From the NCBI GenBank assembly GCA_905331475.1, contig CAJNYU010004415.1, positions 1 through 64,000 of the forward strand: a DNA stretch of 64,000 nt, read 5' to 3'. Below, one piece after another: positions 50,872 through 62,500 of this stretch. A program made the position numbers and the translations under genes. Source of the DNA: Rotaria socialis. Lineage: Eukaryota; Rotifera; Eurotatoria; Philodinida; Philodinidae. The number at the start of each line of letters is the position of its first letter. The stretch's first letter is position 1. The notes beneath the pieces were generated by a model. It saw only the letters and a list, made by a program, of their open reading frames with translations, made no database searches and had not been told where the DNA came from.

Positions 50872-51299
50872 CTACATTACAAGATACGAAATCGCCGCAA
50901 GGAGGAGATCTTTCAGCATCATCGAAACGAACTGGCTTTCTAACAAGAAATTAAAACAATTTTGTGTCTAGTTTTTTTTTCCTGTACAATTATATGAATA
51001 TATATATAATTATTTGAATTCGTTAGAAAATGAATGTCATTCTAAGTGGCAGAAGTTATGCAGAATATGTAAACATTCTCTGTCATTCGAAGGAAAGGAA
51101 AAATAACCGAAGATATTAACACTCGTTCGATGATCAGTTATCGTTGAGAATGTCGCTTAAGAATGTTATTATCCTTCTTGTTTTTGTACCTTTTCGTAAG
51201 TGTAAAAAGAAAAAAAAATAATCGAGAGTGTGCCTTTTTTTCGATTCTATTTAAAATAATTGTCTTGTTTCTATTTAATAAATAAAAATGAATGAATAG

Positions 51300-52945
51300 G
51301 TATTTTTTCAAGTGATAATCTTTGTCGATTGATTGAATTGAATTTACCAGAAGGTTTACTGCCATTTCCTACAAATGATATAGAAGAAAAATTATTTTAT
51401 AAAACTGATTATATTTGTCAGAATAAACCGATTTTTCGTTCGATCAAATATGAAAATTTATATCAATTTCAATCACCAAATAATCGTTGGTGGACATTAT
51501 ATGATACAACAAATTCAACATATAAATTAGGCACGTATGAATGGTGCAATGCTTGGGACGCTAAACCAATACTCGCTATGCCACTTGGGATGTTTCAACA
51601 TCCACTTGCAAAACAAGCCAAATTACAACGATGGAAACGTATAATTATTCACGAGAATAATAACAGCTACGCATATAAATCCATACCAAGTGAGTGACAA
51701 CATATTTGAGGTCGAATTTCATTTTGAGACCTGTGATAGTTAGTGAAATATTGACTTGTAAAATGCATGAGTTCATTTCTTATCAGCACTTCATAAATCT
51801 TAATTTCGATATGCTAAATCGTCATTATGATGATAATTTTATTTGACAAAACAATAGAGTTTTGTAGGCAATGATAAAAATCTCCGTTGAGTCATGTACT
51901 ATTATGACTGTACTAAGTGACGTCATTGTAACTCGTTTTTTTTGAGAAAAAAGTAGCCATTTTATAACGTACTCGTGAGTTTTCAATGAAAGACGTATGT
52001 ATATTCCAGAGAATTTAGGAAAACTTCGATACGATGCCATTGCTATATTCTGCATAAACTCGTAAGAGGAATAAGTGCATACAGAATTCTACTGGAGTAT
52101 GTACATTTCCTAGTTGACAGTTCTCGAACAGCTGCTTCTCATTAAGATGAATGGTTGTACATTATTCGACTCACGAAAGACACTCATTTGTTCCTTAGTA
52201 GAAAAAATGTAGAGAAAAGAACAATCGATCTCAGATACAACTAAGCCGCCAAAAGAAATCCACTGAACCATTTAATGAATTGCTGTGCTGTTTGTTTTTG
52301 CTAGTTCCAATAGCACATGAGCTTCCACATGTGAAATAAGATACTATGTAATGTGTTGGACGATTGTCAATTTTACTTAATCCTATAGAAGAAAATAATC
52401 GAAATAAAATAAAATAATACTTGAATAATCAGTTTCGACGTGAATAAAATAGTTTGTTCCAGTTTCAGTCTTGCACAAAGAAAACTCGTGATATCCGAGA
52501 GAAATTTTTCACGCCTTTTTTTGTGAATCCCGAGATTGTACAACGAATTATCCTATCAATTCTATTATTATTTCCATATCAGATAAATCGATATTCTTCA
52601 ACAATGCAATATTTTTATCTATCATACTCGTCAAAAGTCTTGCTAGAAAGTTAAGAGTAACTAGCTGTAGATCCGTGCCTATCATATTTAGGCAATGTCT
52701 AGAGTCTGGGTAATTCTGATCGATTTCCATACAAAGAAGTTTGAAGGTCAATGCATATTTATTTTGCATTTAGAACAGAATATTTTATAATTAGCAACAC
52801 ATTTTACACCTCGTGATCTGCTATTCTGATGCTCAGGATTGCCTACATCGGAAATAGAAATGTCACATCAAGCTAGTCTAGTTCGCTTGATAGATGAAAT
52901 TCTTTTTGGATACTTCAAGAATGAAAATTCATTAAAAGCTAATTT
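51300..52945 (+). CDS. Partial gene, two frame-compatible exons, unidentified
   Basis: Exon A (51,300-51,689) follows an acceptor GAATAG and encodes about 130 residues rich in Trp and Tyr, including NNRWWTLYDTTNSTYKLGTY and EWCNAWDAKPILAMPLGMFQ. Exon B (52,837-52,945) joins in phase (donor GTGAGT) and reads RLPTSEIEMSHQASLVRLID then EILFGYFKNENS. A third piece at 53,254 could add a short tail ending in TAA near 53,313. No start exon was found upstream: the coiled-coil gene ends 350 bp before. It may be a truncated copy or have a distant first exon. I do not recognise the family. Confidence 0.42.
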
Positions 52946-53662
52946 GTAAGTTTAACTACTCTCAACCACTTGCCTTTAAATTTTTTCTAATCAAATAAAA
53001 CCTTCTAAAATTCATTAGTATGCCACTCGCTAGCGCGAAAATTGCATCAGACACTGAAAAATGCTTAATGCTTCAAAAAAGACATACGTTATGAAATTTG
53101 ATTTACTAATAAATGAATGATTATTAACGCTTTCATACAAAGAAAAATCGCACCTTTCAGGTACCTCGAAAAGGTTTACCCGTCTTTTCTAAGCCTAATC
53201 CATTCAGGTTAATTGATTTTGAGTTGAAACTTGACGAAATTAATTGAAATTCTTCTAGTGCTTGCAGTTTGAGGACCACAAAAGCTCGATATTTTCCGGT
53301 AGTACTACATTCTTAAAAGAAGAAGTAAATAATATCAGAGAGTTCATATCCAAAAGTAGCTACTATCATCTGTTGCCTCAATAAATCTAAGAGCGACACC
53401 AAAACAAAAACATCTTTTCAGTTGAAGTTTAGCGAAGTCATGAGGGGAGAGATAAACATGAACTTCGTCCTTGACCTGCATCTTTCCGTGCGACTAAAGT
53501 CGATCGAAATAAATAGATAATAAGATCTAAATTTTCTCTACGATTTCTATAGACACTTATCTAAAATGTTACTATCACCCATCGACATCGGCTTGCCAAA
53601 CTAATCAATTAACTTTTCTATTCGATCTAACTGAAACAACAAACACAGAGGAATTTAATCAG

Positions 53663-56600
53663 ATGAAATTATTAACAAAAACTTTACTATGGTTATTATT
53701 TAATCAAACAAATATTTCACTGAGTTATTATAGTGATACATTTCATCTGATCAATTCATTTGATGAGAAAACATCAGCAAAAAGTTTCGAACATTTATAT
53801 GATTCAATCGATGCACTAGATAAGCAACTTGAAAGTTCGAAACAAATTTCTGTTCCTTGGACTGAAACGATTCATAATATTGTAACAAGAATTTTCAAAC
53901 GTCGACTTCTAATACCAGTCAAGCTGATCGATGAAACCGATGGATTTACATCGTTGGCCAATGATACAAGTGACGAGGAAATATACACGGAACCATATCC
54001 GTTGTATTACAATGATGAAAAGGCAATTAAAACTGTTCTTAATATAACAGACGAGATATTTAGAAGAAAACGTTCCCTTAAAAAAGTCTACGATAAATCA
54101 AATCATGTTCTTGTTATTTTAACATCTCGTTCTAAATACCTTTATGATTATAGACAGCAAGATAAACAATTAGGAGAATTTATTGCAGCCGTACCATTAA
54201 GAATCGTTGTTATTGATTTTAATAAAATATCAAATGAAAAATTCTCTGAAAGTATTCATTCAGCATTTATTCATTATGCTCAAAACGTTCTCGCATCGTC
54301 TCCGGCAGCTTACAATTACATTGAAACATACGAAGAATTTGGTGATGCCATACACGGTAATCAATTATTTAATCATTATCATCGATTATGTCATCCGCCT
54401 GAACAGACTTTATTTAAAGATAATTTTACTACAAATCTAATTGAAACCAACGACAGATCACCAACGGATTGTTCACTTTTAACGTTATTTAATAATGACA
54501 AGAAAAATTCAACATTGAAAGAAAAATTCGATTACACATTTTATGAAACCACAGATCAATGTTTTTCTTCGCCTGTTTATCGATCATTAGGCGATAGAAA
54601 TCTATATGTGCAACGAACAGCACAAGGCCGTTGGTTGATTATTCGCGTTGATCCACTTTTACCTTCAATAATGAGTATTCAACAAAAGTTTGCATCAACC
54701 ACAACAAGTACTCTCTCGCGTAAGTTTACATTTTTGTTAGTCTATGCATTGATACGAATAATAGGCGAGGATTAGAATGGCAGCTTGTTGGGTTCTTTTT
54801 CTTCTGTTATAAACAAAGCGTAATGACCGTCGACTAGTTAGCTAAGTTGACACCAGAAAAATACAAGTCACAATTAGTAAATAGTAAATTGACAGAAAAC
54901 CACACATGTTTTTTCGATATTATCAAGATATAGCCTAGAACTTGTTAAAATAAAATCAGTTAGATACATACAGATTTTCATGAAACTCTATTAAAATTAA
55001 TTCAATGTGAAAAAGTATTCCTACTTTTCGTGTAACTCTGTGTGTGTAATTCGATTGAATGCTAGCAATAAGTGAATCTTTCTGGATCGTTTACTTTTAA
55101 AATCGTTAGGTTACTGCTATAGAAAGAAAAGTTTAGTATTGATTCTCATTCTTTTTTTGTTTGCGAAGAAATGAAAGCACTAAACGAATCGTAGTTTTTA
55201 TTGCTAAAGTGAGAAAATTCTAAATGAATATTGAATTGTGTATTCGTATTAATCGATTAGTTGCATTACAAATAATAGAGTGTTTCTAATTCAATCAGAA
55301 ACATTACTACATTCGGTTTAGATTTCAGATTTAACGATATGAAAATTATTGATGCGTTGAAATTTCTTCACAATTCATAGATCAATATTTATAGTTATTT
55401 CCTCATGAATAACCCAGACATGCGTGTGTATCTCATAAATAAAAAATTTTCCATAAGCTGGGCATGCTGCTAGCGCAATTCATAACGACAGGATACAAGT
55501 GGGAAACTTATTAGAGCTACTCTCGTTAACAACAAGGAGCCTGCTTTAAACTTTCTATTTTGGGTTATATTTTCTAATTATCCTTGTGCTACCACACTTT
55601 GGGATACAATAGGAAAGTAGTTCATAAATTCTAATGAGATGTTACTCATATAGCACCTAGGGGCGTCACCAGAAAAAAATTGTATGGGGACTAAATCGTT
55701 GGTCGAAGCTATCGTGGGGGAAGGGTAAACTTATTTTTTCACAGGATTTTATTTTTTCTAGGGGGGAGACTGAGCCGTCCCCCTTCCCCTGGTTACGCCC
55801 CTAGTAGCACCTATGGTTGTGTAATAAGATTAATACGTTTAGAAAGTTTCTTGTTTTAACTTTTCCCACAAGTAAATCAGAGAAAATATTTGTTTATCGG
55901 AAACGATTTCCTATTCGACATTATACTTCCAAAACGCCCTATTTACAAATTTTCCTGGAAGCTAAGAGCTAGTTTTGTGGACATTTTTCTCTAAAACAAT
56001 GATTTTATTTTTCATTTCTAGCTGAATTCTTCTACGCGACTGATTATGCAAATGGTCCCATGATCGATGATAGTAACTATGAAATAACTGCATCCCCTGA
56101 CTTGCCTACCAGTGTTCCGCATTGCTCTAACAATCCTGGTTTAGATACCCGATGGGAAAGTGTCGATACTGATTATTCATTACCTACACCACGTCGATGG
56201 ATATCAAATAATAATCAATCTGATTTAATCACGCCCATCTGTAACAAATATAAAATATCTTGTCAATCTACCAAATTTGATTTAGTTATACTTATCGATG
56301 CTCAACATGAATATTTATCTTTAATACAAACATTTCTCAATACTTTTCTTTCGTTAATTGAACCGTACAATCATCGTTTAAGTCTTATTATACTTTCATC
56401 AGCAACCATAGATCCATTTCAATATCATCTACCTCTAACATCCATAAATACAATCAATAATAAAATGATTGAAACATATTTATCTTATTTAGATGATAAA
56501 AATACTTCAACAGTACCAATCAATCAACATCTTGAGCGTGCAAGTGATTATTTAAAAAGCAGTCAAGAATTTGGATCCAATGTTCCAACACAACAAATCG

Positions 56601-56872
56601 TGTTAACCATACCGTCTCGTTTTAATTTCAATCTAACCGACGTCAAAGAAATAATACAACGCTATTCAACTATACGATACATGGCACTTGATCCATATTT
56701 AAAAACTGATAAAAATGAAAATAATAATCGCCGAAAACGAGAAAATTTTCTTTCTTCATTAGCATCATCACCTTCGTATACAAATCTATTTTGTGCCTAT
56801 TCTGCTTATAGAGACTTAACATTTCATACTATATTTCGTTTATTAGAAAGTTTATGTGGATCTCTTCAATGA
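53663..56872 (+). CDS. Secreted VWA-like protein, 635 aa, MIDAS lost
   Basis: Two exons, 53,663-54,719 and 56,022-56,872, join in frame (GTAAGT donor, TTTCTAG acceptor) across a 1,302-nt intron that carries a MITE. The N-terminus MKLLTKTLLWLLFNQTNIS is a signal peptide. Residues about 20-350 include SFEHLYDSIDALDKQLES, SNHVLVILTSRSKYLYDY and QCFSSPVYRSL..GRWLIIRVDPLLPS. The second exon has a von Willebrand A-like domain starting TKFDLVILIDAQHEY; a metal-binding MIDAS needs DxSxS, which here is DAQHE, so ligand binding through metal is unlikely. It contains several Cys and N-glycosylation sites. The general layout recalls calcium-channel alpha2-delta proteins, but domain order differs and I hold that loosely. 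Confidence 0.6.
55658..55803. mobile_element. hAT-like MITE, 146 bp, 8-bp TSD
   Basis: Begins TAGGGGCGTCACCAG and ends CTGGTTACGCCCCTA. Flanks are ATAGCACC and GTAGCACC (7 of 8 match). Same end type as the elements at 16.7 and 29.1 kb. Located in the intron of the VWA-like gene. No ORF. Confidence 0.8.
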
Positions 56873-57040
56873 ACAAAGGAGTAACTACATATTTAACCTC
56901 GAACATAATGTGGTATGCCATCAACAACAAGAACGATTTTTGTTTTTGGAAGTTGCCTATTCTCGAAATTTTTCATTTTCAAAACTAAAACAAAAGAAAA
57001 ATAAATAATAATTAAACATAAACAACTTGTTGTTTTTTAT

Positions 57041-59536
57041 TTACGCACATTCAACTTTAATTACCGTGAAATACCATGTTTGATTGTCAAACGCAAGTTG
57101 ATACTGCAAGGAACAGAAAAGATTATGGCATTTAAAGATAAATGTCAAGCAAACAAAATCATTCCATATCGAACCGAGTAGCTGTCTAATTCGAGTTCGA
57201 ATATAAATGGAGAAAAGAAAAAGTTAAACTAAAACTAAATCTATTCCTAGATTTAGTTTTAGTTTAACTTTTCGATATATCCGACATATGAATACATATC
57301 TACCCTTCACCCACACTCACATTTAAAGTATCCCGGGTACCCCTCCCTCAGCACCCCTTCCGGGTACCCTTCACCCACGCCCACTCGATCTTAAACTAAA
57401 TCTATTTCTACCACTTATTTTCGAATTGATACCATGCAGTTCGATGTCCATTTATATTCGAATTCGAGCTAGACAGCTACTCAGTGTATGAGGATGCTCA
57501 TTGTTTTAATCTAAAAAAACTCATTAACCTATACCGGTACATATTTCTTCTATATCATGTAATTATATTTTGTTTTGTTCTTCGTATTTCAAATAGTATC
57601 GTATCAGTTGAAAGATTTTGCGCGTAAGTTTCAATTTTCTTCAGAAAAATCTCACTTTTCAAGTCAATCTGAAACCTTCTTAATGAAGGTTAGTAAATAT
57701 CACAAATACCGTTTATTAAACTTCATGAAAGACCAGAATATTCGTATATCGTAGGTAAATTTACATTTCATCTGAGAAAACTAGATACGACACGCAAATC
57801 TGCTAATCACTTTTTCATACAAGTTACCTTGTTTATAATCTCTATTTTGATGCGCCTAGAAAGTTAACGCGAGTAATAGTATTCTATTAGATATTAGTAA
57901 TCAAATATTTTCTTCTACTTGTGTACCTGCTGCCCAACATTACATTGAAATGTACCACCAAAATATGTAATGAATTTTTCTGTTAAACTTTTTAGCTTTT
58001 CTTCTTCAATATGATTGCCAATTTTCTTTTGAAAATCACTTGTTCTAAAGCATTGAGTATTTCAAATATGCTTTAATTCGATAATAATCAGAATAAACTC
58101 ACTGTTTTGTCGTCGCATTTAGCCAAAGTTCTGTTATCGGTGACGGTTTATTCGTTTTTCTAGAAATATAATATTTCATGACCTTAATCAACCAATGGAA
58201 CGCTTTAAAACTAACTGCTTTTGATTAAGTTCACTTGAATGTTGTAATGGAGTAGTAATTGTTTTTGTACGATTTCGATTAAAATCATTTGTATAATACG
58301 ATTCAGCTAATGCTTTTACTGATATAATTTCTACATTATTGTTGATAGACGTAGATTGTTCAGGTGCTGAATATCGTTGTAATACTAATTTTTATAAATT
58401 TAATTACAAGAAATTAATAAAAAAAGAACAAAAATCCGACTTAGTCATTGGATCTCAAATTCAGTTTCCGTATGTTTTTTACTTTGATATTTTCCTTAGG
58501 AATAAAATGTAAATTATTTCTGAGTACTTGAGCGTTGTTAACATGCAGGTCAAAATCTGCTACAACAATTATCCTTGTTTAAAAATATGGCAACAGCTAC
58601 CAACACAGGTTACGAACTCGTTTAATACATTTGCGACACGGGTCTCATCGTGAGAATTTTCCCACGCACTTATATTTTTCATTTTCGAATATTTACCGAT
58701 AGACATTATCGTTTGTCAGAGGCGTTTACTTTATGGTTCTGATTTTTATCGAAGATGAATTTATACGCCAAACATTCATTAGTTATCTTATGAAGTATAA
58801 CACTACCAGGCTCCTATCATAGGTTACACAACGATCTCAACTCAACTGAGTATTAAAAGCTAAATTAATCTCACAGAGCGAGTACGATTAATGCTTATCC
58901 GATTTAAAAACCATACATTTACATTTTGTTTTCTCTGTACTTATATATTCTTTCAATCATGTTTCACCTGAATTCGAGATAAAAAGAACTGTAGGAAGCA
59001 AAGCAGTCGATTTCTATTATACCTGCTGCTGGTTCTTTAACCGTATCTTGACTAGCCCAACGGCGCATACCACGTAAATGTTGTAACCAAGATGAAGTAT
59101 ACGTATCTTGATAAAGAAAAAAAGGCATAGTCTGAAAAAGAGTACCATTGAAACAATGTTTACTATGATGATCTGTATCTTTCGCCGTATTGCGTAGCTT
59201 CGATTGATAAACTAAAACGATAATTTGTTTATCTAATTTTTCAATGGCTTAAAAATTACTAAAATAATTATCAAGATAATTAATAATATATCGCACTTGT
59301 TCTTCGAATGACAAATTTGTATCATAAAAGAAATCATTTAGACTTTTTCCAAATAACGTTTTATGTTCACTAGTATCGACATTCCATTGTTTGCTATGAA
59401 GATCATACGATAATATTAAATCCGATAGTGATGCATCTGTTCCATAATAAAAAACATAATACGTTTGCGTTGGATTATCATACCGAAGGGAAAATTTTTT
59501 CGTTTCATTGATTTCTTCTTCATATAACGCTAACAT
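57041..59536 (-). CDS. Unidentified protein with an NSF N-domain-like C-terminus, 290 aa
   Basis: Six exons (59,536-59,260; 59,211-59,023; 58,384-58,216; 58,159-58,103; 58,044-57,927; 57,103-57,041) join in frame. The N-terminal two thirds (FSLRYDNPTQTYYVFYYGTD, TMPFFLYQDTYTSSWLQHLR, GMRRWASQ) match nothing I know. The last 55 residues, TSDFQKKIGNH.. and FGGTFQCNVGQQYQLAFDNQ then TWYFTVIKVECA, line up with the second half of the NSF N-domain (IDFLQKK.. and [20 protein letters not shown] then FGLLVKDIEA). No AAA ATPase domain follows: the frame stops, and the convergent VWA-like gene ends 168 bp beyond. No signal peptide. It could bind SNAP/SNARE-type partners without ATPase activity, but this is speculative. 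Confidence 0.55.
57176..57482. mobile_element. TIR element, 307 bp, intronic
   Basis: Left end GAGTAGCTGTCTAATTCGAG and onward to ATATAAATGGA matches, inverted, TCCATTTATATTCGAATTCG to AGACAGCTACTC at the right, about 36 bp. Inside are a second palindrome (ACTAAATCTATTCCTAGATTTAGT) and a C-rich patch with two GGGTACCC sites. No ORF; target duplication not clear. It lies in the last intron of the NSF-N-like gene. Confidence 0.7.
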
Positions 59537-62500
59537 TTTAATCTTATTCTTTTTCTGTACAAAAACGAAACAGCATAGATCATCTTATATGAACACGTAT
59601 CAAAACAAAATTGTTTATAATACGTGTCTGTAGATAAGAGATAGAAAAATTTTCAAATTTTGTTTTTCAATATTTTTAACATAGACAGATTATCTTTTTT
59701 TTTGAAGAATGTTTCTTTATTTATTGACGTTTCATGAAATTGACTGAATAGAATATTGATAAGAATGCGCATCCTGACGATGCTTCATTTATAATCGAAA
59801 CCGACGGCGCATACGTGACACGATGACTACTTGAGATTATCTCGCAGGAACATATTTCCAACTGAAAACGACGTTGAATTAGTTATTTATCTTATCACCT
59901 ATCTCTAGCAAAAATGTTAGTTCAAGCTATTCAAGTTCTGTTTATCTTAGAATTCATCGTCACTGAACAATGAGATTTGGATTTTGTTTAAATATCACTA
60001 TTTTTTTGTGTTTCACTCGTGTTTTAGGTAAACCATTTAGCAAACGAGCTGATTCGATGTGTTTAAAAAAATCTTCTATGCCTATTGTTTTTTTTTTGAA
60101 AAGCTACAGCTGGCGTTCTTATTACGTACTTTGAATAAAAATAAACTCAATTAGGGCACCATATAACCATTGAAGAAGTCGGTAAAACGTCATCAATTGA
60201 CATTAAAATAAATAGCTTAACAATAGATATGACATTGAAATAAAATGTATTTGTTGGTCGTCCTCGTTGAAGGGGTTAATAGCTGAATTCGTTGAGAAAA
60301 ACAACAAAAAGCACCATATGGGCTCTAAAGATATTATTAGTTTCTATTTAAAGTTTATGAATACTATTTTGGTAAGATTTTTAGCTTAAGACATCTGATT
60401 CTTCGTTATCTGAATTATACATTTATAACTGAACGATTCCTTGTGAAATTATGCAAATCATCAGCAACGCATAGATGTCTCATACGTTCTTTCGCAACCT
60501 TGAATTTTAACTAATTTTTATGTTGTGAATATTGATGAAAAAACGAATCACTGAGAGAGAATTCTATTATAGAATCTACGATTCAATCTTTTCGAAGTAC
60601 GCCAAGGTATTTACGACGACGAAGAATCATTGAATTTTTCCCATCAAAATAAGCTCGTTTAATGTATGCGTTATATAATTAGTTTTATGAATTTTTCTAT
60701 AGAATTCAAAATGGCTTGTTCTCTACAAGTAGAGATGACTAACAAGTTTATTTGGAAAGTCTATTTTTAAAGAAATCGAACAAACAGCATCGCACTGACG
60801 CGTTGCGTAGTCCAGAATATTTGCCGTTGAAAAATGGCTTCAAGCGAAAAACAATTAGCATAACATGTTCTAAAGAAATATTTACTTTTTCGTTCTTTTT
60901 ACTGAGAACGCTTTTCAATTGTAATTTTTTTTAAGTTTTCACGCAGCTTGATGTTCGTCCAACCCTGAATAGAAGAACATCGTGATTGATTCAATGTCAA
61001 TATCTTATTCTTATACAATCATATTGCATGCACTTTGACTAATTTATATATAGAACTAGTCAAGTTAAATATAGCCCTCAGATTTATGTGAAAGCCCGGA
61101 AGTTTGTTTTCTCTAAAATTAACTGTTGTATTAGACGATAAAAATATACTCAAATGATATTTATTTAAAGTTAACATAAGCAGACGTTCTTCAAGTATTA
61201 ACTTTATGGTGTAAATTTCAACAAATTCAAATGTCAATATATTGATCGAGTAATTATAGATGCATTAAACTGATATAGTTCGCATATATTTATTATCTTA
61301 ACCTAATGTTTAATATTAATCATAGCTTTCTAACATTTGAATAGTGACCTCTCATATGCAGATATTTGCAGCAAAGGTCTGCAATGAAAATTGTTTCGAT
61401 ACGCAATTAATTGATGTCTCTTAATTCCATGGAAACGTTAAAATCTTGTTAAGAATGACGTTTCTTATAAGTAAATTGACTTATGGTAAAAAAAAAATAT
61501 TATTCATCCAAATAGTTCATTAGGTCTTCGTTTTGACAGATGCTATCTTTGATTCCGGTATCATATTGAGCACAAGATTATATTTCGCGTACACTCATAC
61601 TAATCGTTGAGTTCCTCCAGATCACACAATGGGCACAGAATAACGATTTTCTTCTTCTTGACAGAATGATATTACACTCCCGGAGGCACACTTCGCTACC
61701 GGATCACATCAAATATGGCTGAAATAACGCATTCAAACTGAATGCTTGCAACATTTCCATACGGCTTGTGTTCTGTATCAAGTGTTCTTGATCTCAATAA
61801 GAAATGTATACGCACTTCTTATAACTAATGACAAAGCATATATAAAGAGATTCTTCAATAATATAATTATTGTAAGATTAGTATTAAATTATTACTCTAG
61901 TCATGACCTTTGAAGTAATTGTTATCAGATGCCAACGTATTCAATATTTTACATTCCAATTGACGCCTACTAAATGATATTAATAAACGTAAATTATCCC
62001 GAAATAAAAATAATGAGTTGTAATCACCTATCATTATAAATAAAATTTTATAATCAATTCAGTGAAAACTTCCGACAAGTAATTTTATTTGTCGAACACG
62101 CTGTCATTATACTTACTCGTAGCACGCAATTAAATAGATTGAACAATAATTTGTTACTTCTGTTTTTTTTATTTTCATTGTTCTTCAAATGTTTAGTGTA
62201 TGCATAGATTTTAGAATAATTTCATTTATTTTTAAAATGTCATTCGGCATTGAAGAATATTTACATTATCGATTTGATTAAAGATTGCACCAGCACTTTT
62301 TCTTGTCTGCCTATTTTTCAAGTGTAAACATGAAATAAACAAAAATTCGTTTACTTTTTCTTTTCTGTACTTCATACAAGTACTCTCGAAAGGGCCTTGC
62401 ACTCTTTTCTTTTTCAAAAGAAAATATTTTTGTTGTTGAATTATCATGCTCTATATTTTATGTTTCCATCTTATGTCGCTACGTCTTGTTTTGCTTCAAG

